Assembly (NCBI GenBank): GCA_002353935.1
Contig: DEKP01000019.1
Span: forward strand, 1-44,045
DNA from: Ruminococcaceae bacterium UBA2719
GTDB lineage: Bacteria > Bacillota > Clostridia > Oscillospirales > Acutalibacteraceae
DNA: 44,045 nucleotides
Direction: 5' to 3'
Positions 17,401-25,550 of this stretch are shown here, in pieces (the first letter of the stretch is position 1; each line of letters opens with the position of its first letter). The notes beneath the pieces were generated by a model that ran no database searches, was not told where the DNA came from, and saw nothing but the letters and a program-made list of their open reading frames with translations. The translations under genes and the position numbers were made by a program.

Positions 17401-18075
17401 ACTTCAGCCAAGTCTACGCTTTCTCAGCTAAAACAGAAGATCAAAGCTCTGGGTTCTGTAAACGTTTCTGCTATAGAAGAGTATAAAGAGGTATCCGAAC
17501 GCTATGACTTTATGAAAGTACAAGTTGATGATGTCGAAAGCTCAAAGAAAGAGATAGAAAATTTGATTTCAAATTTAACAAAGCAGATGAAGGAAGTTTT
17601 TGTAGAATCTTTTTCTATGATAAATAAGAATTTTTCCGATACTTTTAAAGAGCTTTTCGGCGGCGGCAACGCTTCTCTTGAACTGAGCGATCCGGATAAT
17701 ATTTTGACCAGTGGAATTGAGATAAATGTCAATCTTCCGGGCAAAATAGTACTCAGGCTTGAAGCTCTTTCAGGAGGAGAAAAAGCGCTGGTTGCTATTG
17801 CGCTGTATTTTGCTATAATGAAGGTTAGACCTGCTCCTTTTTGTGTTATGGATGAGATTGAAGCAGCGCTTGACGAAGTAAACGTTACACGTTTTGCACA
17901 GTATTTGAAAAATCTTACAAATAACACGCAGTTTATTCTTATAACTCACAGAAGAGGAACTATGGAAGAGGCAGATGTTTTATATGGCGTTACCATGCAG
18001 GACGAAGGCGTTTCAAAGCTGTTGGAATTAAGAACCTCCGAAGTAGCGTCAAAACTAGGCATTAACGCAAGATGA
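14500..18075 (+). CDS. smc: Chromosome segregation protein SMC
   Basis: A 1191-residue SMC ATPase that, with ScpA/ScpB, organises and segregates the chromosome. Layout: N-terminal head with Walker A GPNGSGKSN (about residue 31), then a long coiled coil (about 165-500). A hinge with GGLGGICGPV and GGSFTGGS lies at about 515-660, followed by the return coiled coil (about 670-1010). The C-terminal head has the ABC signature LSGGEKALVAIAL (about 1090) and Walker B CVMDEIEAALD (about 1114). Full length. It follows the radical SAM gene by 25 nt with a GGGG-type SD. The order rnc-(radical SAM)-smc-ftsY is a conserved Clostridial block. Confidence 0.98.
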   Translation: MLLKSLELQGFKTFPDKTKLTFDKGITSVVGPNGSGKSNVSDAIRWVLGEQSPKTLRCSKMEDVVFNGTDSRKRQGYAEVTLTIDNSDRFLPYNGDDVSVTRRYYRSGESEYLINKASVRLKDIHELFMDTGLGRDGYSIIGQGKIDSIVSSKSEDRREIFEEAAGISRYRYRKSEAERKLLHTQDNLVRLKDIVTELELRVGPLKIQSEKAQKFLEYSSQKRSLEIALWLDMLEKSSAVLKDHEDKIAVAKMQYEEAEKALNEISSRTEEIYMENIKLSSEIDDVRKCIDEYESDISEKRSLVSVAQNDILHNNENINRLNLDVEKSKTSSDNLKANISNKENKITELNDEITTFQKSYNDIADKLNNINTDASRNNDELQKLTTKVSLLSQQSADMRVTDITSGSTIEDLENRISVLDETQKAKAAQLSDLADMKNDYQNKLEEVQKKAQMLNNSIEGVEMKLKSRIQKRDELKQEADNLRLDAEEKSRRAKILTDLAQNYEGFYNSVKAVMKEAKKGGLGGICGPVSQLIKVPDQYNIAIEVALSSKMQNIVVETDSDAKRAISFLKSQNAGRATFLPITTIKKRTLEEKGLDDCYGFIGVADKLCSCEEKYNAILSSLLGRIVVADDINSASAIAKKYSYRFTIVTLDGQVINPGGSFTGGSLAKKSGLLSRQTEIDKFTKLAAQLSQRAQAAFDEFKKIEKTCSECDAVLLASRADLSACAQENVKLNAEYNACLNEYKNLNSSLKEIETEILNSRSKIEESKVEQKKAKKVLEQYSAEIYDAQEKIKLLTGNKDEMSKKREEFAEKLQEIRLQIVTKQKDIDTLQSEINLAKESGNDQKNHIEELNREIENIKKNNSDIENKIVEYNELISDLSQKIAQANKKIEEINHTKNELEKQTVELRQKEREKNSERELTSNEYSRLEERKLNLQKQFDDINSKLWEEYELTRNEAQSQAAEIENITSAKSTLSQLKQKIKALGSVNVSAIEEYKEVSERYDFMKVQVDDVESSKKEIENLISNLTKQMKEVFVESFSMINKNFSDTFKELFGGGNASLELSDPDNILTSGIEINVNLPGKIVLRLEALSGGEKALVAIALYFAIMKVRPAPFCVMDEIEAALDEVNVTRFAQYLKNLTNNTQFILITHRRGTMEEADVLYGVTMQDEGVSKLLELRTSEVASKLGINAR

Positions 18076-18163
18076 ATAGGTGAGTAATTACTGATTAATT
18101 CAATATTACAAAATTATTAGCATTTACTTAATTAAATTATAAATAAAGGATAAAGGAGATATT

Positions 18164-19075
18164 ATGGGCTTCTTTGATAAAATAAAAAAGGGATTAAAGA
18201 AAACCAGAGATGGTTTTGTAGGCCAAATTGAAAATCTTATCAAGTCATTTAACGGAGTGGATAAGGAACTTTTTGAAGAGTTGGAAGAACTGCTCATTAT
18301 GGCGGATGTAGGAGTAGGAACTGCTGAAAAAATCTGTGATGAACTAAAAAGCAGAGTGAAATCAGCCTCTGAATATGATCCTGATAATACTATAAAAATG
18401 CTCAAAGAGCTGATCGTTGAGATGCTCAGCGATGGTAACGAGATGGTTATTAATACCAAGCCTTCTGTTATTCTTGTGATTGGAGTAAACGGGGTAGGAA
18501 AAACCACAACTATAGGCAAGCTGGCAGATTTTTACTCAAAGCAGGGTAAAAAGGTTATTCTTGCCGCAGCCGATACTTTCAGAGCAGCGGCTATTGATCA
18601 GTTAAGAATATGGGCAGATCGCAGCAAATGCGAAATTATAGCGCAAAACGAGGGCAGCGATCCTGCAGCCGTTGTATTTGATGCAATAACATCGGCAAAA
18701 TCAAAGGGTGCCGATATTGTAATATGTGATACCGCAGGTAGATTGCACAACAAGAAAAACCTGATGGATGAAATAGCAAAAATGCGCAGAATAATAGACA
18801 GAGAGCTGCCGCAGGCGGATAAAGAAATTTTGCTTGTACTTGATGCTACAACCGGTCAAAATGCCGTTAATCAGGCCAGAGAATTTTCAAAAGCCACGGG
18901 AATTACCGGTATCGTTTTGACAAAACTCGACGGCACAGCTAAGGGCGGCGTAGTGCTTGCTATAAAAGACGGGTTGCAAATACCTGTTAAATTTATAGGT
19001 GTTGGCGAGGGTATAGATGATTTACAGCCCTTTGATGCCGAAAGTTTCTGTGAAGCATTGTTTTCAAAGGATTGA
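18164..19075 (+). CDS. ftsY: Signal recognition particle receptor FtsY
   Basis: The SRP receptor GTPase that docks ribosome-SRP complexes at the membrane. At 303 residues it consists of the NG domain only, with a short basic amphipathic start (MGFFDKIKKGLKK) instead of a long acidic A domain, as usual in Gram-positive bacteria. GTPase motifs are GVNGVGKTTT (about 107), DTAGRLHNK (about 189) and TKLDGTAKGG (about 252). The insertion-box segment AADTFRAAAIDQL is present. AAAGGAG precedes the ATG. The 88 nt between smc and ftsY are AT-rich and show no promoter I can support. Confidence 0.97.
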   Translation: MGFFDKIKKGLKKTRDGFVGQIENLIKSFNGVDKELFEELEELLIMADVGVGTAEKICDELKSRVKSASEYDPDNTIKMLKELIVEMLSDGNEMVINTKPSVILVIGVNGVGKTTTIGKLADFYSKQGKKVILAAADTFRAAAIDQLRIWADRSKCEIIAQNEGSDPAAVVFDAITSAKSKGADIVICDTAGRLHNKKNLMDEIAKMRRIIDRELPQADKEILLVLDATTGQNAVNQAREFSKATGITGIVLTKLDGTAKGGVVLAIKDGLQIPVKFIGVGEGIDDLQPFDAESFCEALFSKD

Positions 19076-19079
19076 TTAT

Positions 19080-19679
19080 ATGACCGAATTTGTTATAGCA
19101 ACTAATAATGAGAAAAAACTTATTGAGATAAACAGAATATTAAAGCCCCTTTCAATTTGTGCAGTTACAGCAAAAGAAAAGGGAATAAATTTGGGTGATG
19201 TCGAAGAAAACGGCTTAACTTTTGCACAGAATGCTTATATTAAGGCTAGCAGTGCTGCTTCAAAGTGCGATTATGCCGTGATTGCTGATGATTCAGGTCT
19301 TTGTGTGGATGCACTTGATGGCAGACCGGGAATTTATTCAGCTCGCTACGGCGGCGATAATTGTTCTTCTGATAAACAAATCCAAATGCTTTTAGATGAG
19401 CTTAAAAATGTAGAAGAAGAAAAAAGAGGGGCTCATTTTACTTGCAGTATTTGTTGTATATTGAAAAACGGCAGAGTTATTAAGGTGGAAGATTATTGCT
19501 ACGGAAGTATTGCATATGAACCTTTTGGCAACGGCGGCTTTGGCTATGATCCGATTTTTTTAGTAAACGGCAAAAGCTTTGCTTCTTTATCCGATGAAGA
19601 AAAAGACGCGCAGAGCCATAGGGGAAAGGCTTTAAGAAAATTAAAAGATGAACTTTCAAAATATACGGAGGAATTTTAA
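19080..19679 (+). CDS. rdgB: XTP/dITP diphosphatase (RdgB/HAM1 family)
   Basis: A nucleotide pool-cleaning pyrophosphatase that hydrolyses dITP, ITP and XTP to monophosphates. Motifs: ATNNEKKLIEI at the N terminus, the metal-binding IADDSGLCVDAL, GIYSARY, GYDPIF and SHRGKAL near the C terminus. The open frame reaches back to 19017 inside ftsY, but the canonical N terminus (MTEFVIATNN) begins at the ATG at 19080, preceded by AAAGGA, giving 199 residues. The gap to ftsY is 4 nt, and the stop overlaps yhbY by one base. Confidence 0.95.
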   Translation: MTEFVIATNNEKKLIEINRILKPLSICAVTAKEKGINLGDVEENGLTFAQNAYIKASSAASKCDYAVIADDSGLCVDALDGRPGIYSARYGGDNCSSDKQIQMLLDELKNVEEEKRGAHFTCSICCILKNGRVIKVEDYCYGSIAYEPFGNGGFGYDPIFLVNGKSFASLSDEEKDAQSHRGKALRKLKDELSKYTEEF

Positions 19680-19969
19680 TGTTAAACAGTAAACAGCGGG
19701 CGTATTTGAGATCTCTCGCCAATTCTATTGATACGGTATTGATGGTAGGCAAGGGAGGACTTGACGAACAAGTTTATCACTCTGCGGATCAGGCTATTAC
19801 AGCAAGAGAATTGATAAAAGGAAAAGTCTTGGAAAGCTGTGAAATGAGCGTCAGAGAAGCAGCGGATACTATCGCCAAGAATATCGGAGCCGATGTTGTT
19901 CAGGTTATAGGTTCAAAATTCGTTTTATACAGAAAAAACGAAGATGAGCCTAAAATTAAACTAAGATGA
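19679..19969 (+). CDS. yhbY: YhbY-family CRM-domain RNA-binding protein
   Basis: A single CRM domain (96 residues) of the YhbY/YqeI type, associated with pre-50S ribosomes. Characteristic segments are LRSLANSIDTVLMVGKGGL (GKGG loop), ARELIKGKVL and GADVVQVIGSKFVLYRK. An SD CGGAGG lies 8 nt upstream. The gene sits in the order rdgB-yhbY-nadD-yqeK-rsfS common in Firmicutes. It overlaps nadD with an ATGA junction. A role in ribosome assembly is inferred from the family. Confidence 0.93.
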   Translation: MLNSKQRAYLRSLANSIDTVLMVGKGGLDEQVYHSADQAITARELIKGKVLESCEMSVREAADTIAKNIGADVVQVIGSKFVLYRKNEDEPKIKLR

Positions 19970-20556
19970 AAACAGCAATATTAGGAGGAAGTTTTAACCC
20001 TGTACATTTAGATCATATTAAACTTGCCCTTAGTTGTGTTGAAGAGTTTAAGTTGGGTAAAATTATATTTATCCCCACATACAAAACTCCGCTAAAGAAC
20101 AACAGTGAAATAGCAAATGCAGATGACAGACTGAATATGTGCAAGCTTGCTGTGAAAGATTTTAAAACTCTTGAAGTCAGCGATATTGAAATAAAGCGCA
20201 AAGGTTTTAGTTACACCAGCGATACTATAAAAGCTTTTGTTAAAGAGTATAATAATCTGCATATTATTGTGGGTGCTGATATGTTTATGACTCTTGATCA
20301 GTGGCACGAGTTTGAATATATATTTAAAAATGCAACAATAATTGCATATCCGAGAAATGATTTTGATTGTGAAAAGCTCAAAATTAAATACGATGAATAT
20401 AAAAAATACGGTTGCAAGGCGCTTGTTTCAAAGCATAGGGTGGGAGATATTTCATCAACTTTGATTCGTCAAAAAATAAAAAACGGTCAAGATGTTTCCG
20501 CTTTTTTAGACGAAGATGTTATAAAATATATTAAAGAACATAATCTTTACAGGTGA
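19966..20556 (+). CDS. nadD: Nicotinate-nucleotide adenylyltransferase NadD
   Basis: Adenylates nicotinate mononucleotide in NAD synthesis. The nucleotidyltransferase motif GGSFNPVHLDH (7-17) supplies the HxxH pair (H14, H17). The C-terminal ISSTLIRQKI motif completes the site. IVGADMF matches the family core. 196 residues, normal length. Translation is coupled to yhbY by ATGA, and yqeK follows after 6 nt. Confidence 0.95.
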   Translation: MKTAILGGSFNPVHLDHIKLALSCVEEFKLGKIIFIPTYKTPLKNNSEIANADDRLNMCKLAVKDFKTLEVSDIEIKRKGFSYTSDTIKAFVKEYNNLHIIVGADMFMTLDQWHEFEYIFKNATIIAYPRNDFDCEKLKIKYDEYKKYGCKALVSKHRVGDISSTLIRQKIKNGQDVSAFLDEDVIKYIKEHNLYR

Positions 20557-20562
20557 TTATGA

Positions 20563-21126
20563 ATGGATATTGAAATTTATAAAAAATCGCTTGATAAGCT
20601 CAGCGAATACAGACGGATACACTGCTATAATGTTTCAAAAGAAGCTGTGCGACTTGCAAAAAAATACGGAGCGGATATTGAAAAAGCCGAAATTGCCGGG
20701 CTTTTGCACGATATTACAAAGGAACTGCCAAATGATTTACAGTTGAAAATAATATCCGATGGTGGTATAATCCTTTCTGACGTTGAAAAATCTTCTCCTA
20801 AACTTTGGCACGCTATTTCGGCTTCTATATATATTCAAAAAGAATTTTATATTGCTGATCAAGACATAATAAATGCAGTAAGATATCACACCACCGCAAG
20901 AAAAAATATGTCTTTGCTGGAAAAGATAGTGTTTTTAGCGGACTTTACAAGTGCGGACAGAAAATACAACGATGTTGATATTATCAGAAAGCGCACAGGT
21001 GTTTCTCTTGATGACGGAATTTTGTATGCGCTTGAATTTACTATTTCAAGATTGTCAAAAAGAGGATCTTTGCTCAGCACAGATTCGGTGGAAGCATATA
21101 ATGAAATTTTATTAAACAGACAATAA
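20563..21126 (+). CDS. yqeK: YqeK-type HD-domain phosphohydrolase (Ap4A hydrolase family)
   Basis: An HD-superfamily protein of 187 residues. The metal ligands are H20, the HD pair in GLLHDITKE (H49, D50), further His in LWHAIS and RYHTT, and an Asp in FLADFTS. YqeK homologues hydrolyse diadenosine tetraphosphate symmetrically to ADP. That activity is known from the family and not shown here. It is the usual partner of nadD and rsfS in Firmicutes. AGGTGA provides the SD. Confidence 0.92.
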   Translation: MDIEIYKKSLDKLSEYRRIHCYNVSKEAVRLAKKYGADIEKAEIAGLLHDITKELPNDLQLKIISDGGIILSDVEKSSPKLWHAISASIYIQKEFYIADQDIINAVRYHTTARKNMSLLEKIVFLADFTSADRKYNDVDIIRKRTGVSLDDGILYALEFTISRLSKRGSLLSTDSVEAYNEILLNRQ

Positions 21127-21144
21127 GATAAAAAGAGGTAAGCT

Positions 21145-21501
21145 ATGAATTCATTACAAGAAGCTAAAGAAATTGTTAAAATTCTAAACGAGAAAAAAGG
21201 CCTGGATATAAATGTAATAAAAATAAAAGATATATCAGTGCTTGCGGATTATATGGTAATTGCAACCGGTAACTCTTCTACTCATGTCAAAGCGCTTGCC
21301 GATGAAGTGGAAGAAGGACTGGAAAAAATCGGAATAGGTGCAAGTCACATTGAAGGTCACCGTTCAAATACTTGGATATTGATTGACTATATAGATGTTA
21401 TTGTTCATGTGTTTTCAGATGAAGCGAGAAAATACTATGATCTTGACCGTTTGTGGGAAGACGGCGAAACCATAGATATATCTGATATAATTAATGATTA
21501 A
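21145..21501 (+). CDS. rsfS: Ribosome silencing factor RsfS
   Basis: A 118-residue RsfS/YbeB/Iojap protein that binds L14 on the 50S subunit and blocks subunit joining under starvation. Recognisable segments are DISVLADYMVIATGNS, HIEGHRSNTWILIDY, VIVHVF and ARKYYDLDRLW. AGAGGTAAG lies before the ATG. It is followed 26 nt later by leuS, an arrangement shared with many Clostridia. Confidence 0.95.
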   Translation: MNSLQEAKEIVKILNEKKGLDINVIKIKDISVLADYMVIATGNSSTHVKALADEVEEGLEKIGIGASHIEGHRSNTWILIDYIDVIVHVFSDEARKYYDLDRLWEDGETIDISDIIND

Positions 21502-21527
21502 ATTATTCTGTTTGAGGGGGATTTACT

Positions 21528-23939
21528 TTGAAATATGATCATAGAACAGTAGAACCAAAATGGCAAAAAAAGTGGGAAGAAGCCGGAGTTTTCCATGCAG
21601 AACAAAATTGCGACAAGGAAAAATTCTTTGCGCTTATCGAGTTTCCCTATCCTTCTGGACAGGGACTGCACGTAGGACATCCCAGACCATATACAGCGCT
21701 TGATACCGTATCCAGAAAGCGCAGATTACAAGGCTATAACGTTTTATATCCTATAGGTTGGGACGCTTTTGGTCTTCCTACAGAAAATTATGCTATAAAA
21801 AATCATATTCACCCTGAAATAGTCACCGCTAAAAACATATCAAGATTTAAAAGCCAGATCCAGTCTCTTGGTATTTCATTTGACTGGAGCAGAGAAATAA
21901 ACACAACAGATCCCGCTTACTATAAATGGACTCAGTGGATTTTTCTTCAGCTATTCAAGCACGGATTGGCTTATAAAAAGGAGATGTCCGTTAACTGGTG
22001 TACTTCCTGCAAATGCGTATTAGCCAACGAAGAGGTTGTAAACGGGGTTTGTGAACGCTGTGGCAGCGAGGTTGTTCATAAGGTTAAGTCACAGTGGATG
22101 CTCAAAATTACAGAGTATGCAGACAGACTTATAGATGATTTGGAGCTGGTTGATTATCCTGAACGCGTAAAATTGCAGCAAAAGAACTGGATAGGCAGAA
22201 GTTACGGAGCAGAGGTGGAATTTGATACAAGCACAGCTGATAAGCTAACGGTATATACAACACGTCCCGATACTTTGTACGGCGCTACATATATGGTAAT
22301 TTCTCCTGAGCATCCGTGCATTGAGAAGTGGGCTGATAAATTAAGTAATCTACAAGAAATTCGTAAATATAAAGAAGAATCTGCAAAAAAGTCGGACTTT
22401 GAGCGTACAGAAATGAACAAGGATAAAACCGGGGTGAAATTAGACGGAGTTTATGCTATAAATCCGGTAAACGGCAAAGAAATTCCGATATTTATATCCG
22501 ACTATGTTCTTGTTTCTTACGGTACCGGTGCTATTATGGCGGTGCCTGCTCATGATACCAGAGACTGGGAGTTTGCTAAAAAATTCAATTTGCCTATTAT
22601 TGAAGTGGTAAAGGGCGGAAATGTTGAAGAAGAAGCGTTTACCGATTGTGCTACCGGTATTATGGTGAATTCTGATATTTTAAACGGCTTATCTGTTGAA
22701 GAAGCTAAAAAGAAGATGATCGCTTTTCTTGAAGAAAAGGGAATCGGCAGACAAAAGGTCAACTACAAATTGCGCGATTGGGTATTTTCACGTCAGAGAT
22801 ACTGGGGAGAACCTATTCCGATAGTAAAGTGTGATGATTGCGGCTATGTAGCGATAGATGAGAGTGAATTACCGCTGAAACTGCCTATGGTAGAATCTTA
22901 CGAGCCCACAGATAACGGAGAGTCTCCGCTTGCTAATATGAGCGAATGGGTTGAAACAACCTGTCCTAAATGCGGTAAAAAAGCATATCGCGAAACAGAC
23001 ACTATGCCGCAGTGGGCAGGATCATCATGGTATTATCTTAGATATATGGATCCTCATAATGATAAAGCGGTTGCTTCAAAAGAAGCGCTTGATTATTGGA
23101 AAAATGTTGACTGGTATAACGGCGGTATGGAGCATACAACCCTGCATTTGCTTTACAGCAGATTTTGGCATAAGTTTTTATATGATATTGGTGTTGTGCC
23201 AACAAAGGAGCCTTATAATAAGAGAACAAGCCACGGCATGATCCTGGGCGAAAACGGCGAAAAAATGAGCAAGTCACGCGGCAACGTTGTAAATCCCGAT
23301 GATATTGTTAATGAATACGGAGCCGATACTTTAAGGCTTTATGAAATGTTTATAGGTGATTTTGAAAAATCCGCTCCGTGGAGTCCGAGCAGCATCAAGG
23401 GTTGCCGCAGATTTATTGAGCGTTTTTGGAATTTACAGACTATACTTATTGATTCTAATGAGATAAGAGAAGAACTTGAAAAAGAATTCCACAAAACTAT
23501 TAAAAAAGTTTCTGACGATATAGAGAATATCAAGTTTAATACAGCAATAGCTTCTTTGATGGCGCTTATAAATTCAATTTATAACGTTGGCAGCATAACT
23601 AAAAAGGAGCTTGCAATATTCTCGATACTGCTAAATCCTTTTGCGCCTCATGTGACAGAAGAAATTTGGGAGATTTGCAAACTAGGCGAAGGCATTTTAG
23701 CTTCTCAGTCATGGCCTAAGTACGACGAGAGTAAGTGTGTTGAAGATATGGTCGAAATTGTAGTTCAGATCAATGGCAAAATTAGGGCTAAAATGAATAT
23801 TCCCGCAGATTGCGATCAGCAAAAAGCACTTGAGTTAGCAAAATCCGACGAAAAAATTCATGAGGCAATTTCTAATATGAATATTGTCAAGGAAATATAC
23901 GTAAAAGGAAAGCTCGTTAATATTGTTGTCAAGCCATAA
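21528..23939 (+). CDS. leuS: Leucyl-tRNA synthetase
   Basis: A class Ia synthetase of 803 residues with a complete domain set. The HIGH motif appears in GQGLHVGHPRPYTALD. A zinc-type Cys cluster is in CTSC...CERCG, and the CP1 editing domain contains TTRPDTLYGATYM and GTGAIMAVPAHDTRDWEFA. A second Cys cluster (CDDCG and CPKCGKK) and KMSKSRGN precede the anticodon-binding region. The start is TTG at 21528 after GAGGGGG (21514-21520). No ATG lies at proper distance. Only 26 nt separate it from rsfS, with no T-box, so expression appears operon-driven. Confidence 0.97.
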   Translation: MKYDHRTVEPKWQKKWEEAGVFHAEQNCDKEKFFALIEFPYPSGQGLHVGHPRPYTALDTVSRKRRLQGYNVLYPIGWDAFGLPTENYAIKNHIHPEIVTAKNISRFKSQIQSLGISFDWSREINTTDPAYYKWTQWIFLQLFKHGLAYKKEMSVNWCTSCKCVLANEEVVNGVCERCGSEVVHKVKSQWMLKITEYADRLIDDLELVDYPERVKLQQKNWIGRSYGAEVEFDTSTADKLTVYTTRPDTLYGATYMVISPEHPCIEKWADKLSNLQEIRKYKEESAKKSDFERTEMNKDKTGVKLDGVYAINPVNGKEIPIFISDYVLVSYGTGAIMAVPAHDTRDWEFAKKFNLPIIEVVKGGNVEEEAFTDCATGIMVNSDILNGLSVEEAKKKMIAFLEEKGIGRQKVNYKLRDWVFSRQRYWGEPIPIVKCDDCGYVAIDESELPLKLPMVESYEPTDNGESPLANMSEWVETTCPKCGKKAYRETDTMPQWAGSSWYYLRYMDPHNDKAVASKEALDYWKNVDWYNGGMEHTTLHLLYSRFWHKFLYDIGVVPTKEPYNKRTSHGMILGENGEKMSKSRGNVVNPDDIVNEYGADTLRLYEMFIGDFEKSAPWSPSSIKGCRRFIERFWNLQTILIDSNEIREELEKEFHKTIKKVSDDIENIKFNTAIASLMALINSIYNVGSITKKELAIFSILLNPFAPHVTEEIWEICKLGEGILASQSWPKYDESKCVEDMVEIVVQINGKIRAKMNIPADCDQQKALELAKSDEKIHEAISNMNIVKEIYVKGKLVNIVVKP

Positions 23940-23980
23940 GTTGATTTTTGCTAAATTTCAACATTTTACGTTGCTTATAC

Positions 23981-24009
23981 TTGACACTTTAGACATATTA
24001 TTGTATAAT
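23981..24009 (+). promoter_or_regulatory. Consensus sigma-A promoter for rpsU
   Basis: TTGACA (23981-23986) and TATAAT (24004-24009) with a 17-bp spacer, a perfect match to consensus. Transcription is expected near 24016, giving a short leader of about 48 nt ahead of rpsU. Confidence 0.85.
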
Positions 24010-24063
24010 AAGCAAAGCATTATGCGAATTACCCCTGCCTTTTGGCGGATGGGAGGGAAATAA

Positions 24064-24240
24064 ATGTCGGAAGTAAGACTCAAAGAGAACGAATCTCTGG
24101 AAAGCGCTCTTAGAAGATTTAAGAAGCAGTGCGCCAGAGCAGGCGTTATAGCTGAAGTACGTAAAAGAGAAGCTTACGAAAAGCCTTCTGTAAAGCGTAA
24201 GAAAAAATCCGAAGCTGCTCGTAAGCGTAAATACAAATAA
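24064..24240 (+). CDS. rpsU: Small ribosomal subunit protein bS21
   Basis: A 58-residue, very basic protein starting MSEVRLKENESLESALRRF and ending in a Lys/Arg-rich tail, which is the S21 pattern. It helps the 30S subunit engage mRNA Shine-Dalgarno sequences. GGGAGGG (24051-24057) gives the SD. It is flanked by its own consensus promoter and a terminator, so it is a monocistronic unit between leuS and the M24 peptidase. Confidence 0.96.
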   Translation: MSEVRLKENESLESALRRFKKQCARAGVIAEVRKREAYEKPSVKRKKKSEAARKRKYK

Positions 24241-24249
24241 TTAAAAAAG

Positions 24250-24279
24250 AAACGGACAGACTGATACTGTCCGTTTTTT
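24250..24279 (+). terminator. Rho-independent terminator after rpsU
   Basis: AAACGGACAG (24250-24259) pairs with CTGTCCGTTT (24267-24276) around a 7-nt loop. The T run continues to 24279. It begins 9 nt after the rpsU stop. The next ~100 nt, up to the M24 gene, are AT-rich and hold no promoter with good hexamers and spacing. Confidence 0.92.
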
Positions 24280-24382
24280 GATTTGTTAATTTTTAGAAAT
24301 TAAGGTTTGATTTTTGGAAAAATTTAACGATAAATATACTCGGATTAAAGTTTTTTGCCTATAAATGAAAATGGAGGAATAA

Positions 24383-25450
24383 ATGTTTAATATTGAAAAA
24401 ATTATTAACTTTTTGCCGGATAATAACAGTGCGGCGCTTATTACATCTGCTGAAAACCGGCGATATATAAGCGGATTTTTATCTTCTAGCGGCGCAGTTG
24501 TTGTAACAATGTTAAATGTATATTTGTTGGTTGATTTCAGATATTTTGAAGCAGCTCAAAAGTCGGTAAATAAAGATATCAAGGTGCTTGAATATAAAAA
24601 TTTGCCGGAAAGCTTAAATGAAATTTTTAAAGATAATAATATAAAAAGAATTTATATAGAACACTCTAGAGTAACGCTAAATGAATATGAAAATTTAAAA
24701 AACCAACTTAATGTACAGATAGACAAAGAAAAGGACATTTCAAAATATCTATTAGATGTACGGGCTGTAAAAACGAACAGCGAAATTGAAAAAATAATAA
24801 AAGCACAAAAAATAACCGAAAAAAGCTATCTAGAGGTTTTAAATTATTTAAAACCCGGGGTGGAAGAAAGAAAAATCGCCATAGAGCTTGAATATCTTAT
24901 CAAGAAAAACGGAGCAGAGAGAATAGCGTTTGATTTGATAACTATCTCGGGCAAAAAAACATCTTTACCTCACGGAGAGCCATCAAATAATATGGCTAAA
25001 GCAGGCGATTTCTTTACGTTTGATATCGGAGCGGTTTTTGAAGGATATCATTCCGATATGACAAGAACGGTAGCTGTAGGCTATGCTGATGATGAAATGA
25101 AAGAAATATATGATATTGTTTTGACAGCTCATAAAAAAGCTTATAAAAAAATAAAAGAGGGATCTTTGTGTTCGGATATTGATTTAGCTGCAAGAGATTA
25201 TATTGATCAAAAGGGATATGGAAAATATTTTGGGCATTCTACCGGTCACGGCGTTGGGCTTGAAATCCACGAAGAGCCTGTAGTTTTTAAGACAAACAAA
25301 ACAGTTTTAAAAGAAAATATGGTTATTACGGATGAACCCGGCATATATTTGCCCGATAAATTCGGCGTTAGAATAGAAGATATGATCAGAGTTACAAAAA
25401 ACGGCGCAGAAAGTCTTGCTAATATTGATAAAGATTTAATTATTGTTTAA
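24383..25450 (+). CDS. M24 family aminopeptidase (Xaa-Pro peptidase, PepQ/YqhT-like)
   Basis: A 355-residue creatinase/prolidase-fold metallopeptidase. An N-terminal creatinase-like domain (to about 125) precedes the pita-bread catalytic domain. Metal ligands are visible in FDIGAVFEGYHSDMTRT (two Asp), GHSTGHGVGLEIHE (His), ITDEPGIYLP (Glu) and GVRIEDMI (Glu). Such enzymes remove the residue before proline from peptides in the cytoplasm. Its position directly before efp matches the yqhT-efp pair of Bacillus. SD GGAGG precedes the ATG. Exact specificity (dipeptidase or aminopeptidase P) is not resolved. Confidence 0.92.
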   Translation: MFNIEKIINFLPDNNSAALITSAENRRYISGFLSSSGAVVVTMLNVYLLVDFRYFEAAQKSVNKDIKVLEYKNLPESLNEIFKDNNIKRIYIEHSRVTLNEYENLKNQLNVQIDKEKDISKYLLDVRAVKTNSEIEKIIKAQKITEKSYLEVLNYLKPGVEERKIAIELEYLIKKNGAERIAFDLITISGKKTSLPHGEPSNNMAKAGDFFTFDIGAVFEGYHSDMTRTVAVGYADDEMKEIYDIVLTAHKKAYKKIKEGSLCSDIDLAARDYIDQKGYGKYFGHSTGHGVGLEIHEEPVVFKTNKTVLKENMVITDEPGIYLPDKFGVRIEDMIRVTKNGAESLANIDKDLIIV

Positions 25451-25464
25451 TTATTTAAAAACTA

Positions 25465-25493
25465 TTGATTTTTATAATTAATATCTGTATAAT
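25465..25493 (+). promoter_or_regulatory. Probable sigma-A promoter for efp
   Basis: TTGATT (25465-25470) and TATAAT (25488-25493) are separated by 17 bp in the 100-nt gap before efp. The -10 is perfect and the -35 has one to two mismatches. Start near 25500 would give a ~50-nt leader. Confidence 0.65.
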
Positions 25494-25550
25494 GATAAAC
25501 GTGAATTTATGGGATAAATTTGCCAATATTTAATAGTGGAGGAAATGATT

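Noticed and set aside
17502..17927. A 141-codon minus-strand frame
   Set aside because: It is a shadow of the SMC C-terminal head, whose frame carries the ABC signature and Walker B motifs.
23940..23972. Imperfect GTTGA/TCAAC hairpin after leuS as a terminator
   Set aside because: The stem is only 5 bp plus an AT extension with an internal loop, and it overlaps the leuS stop region. Too weak to call.
24307..24340. TTGATT/TATACT-like elements before the M24 peptidase
   Set aside because: No pair of hexamers has both good match and 16-18 bp spacing.
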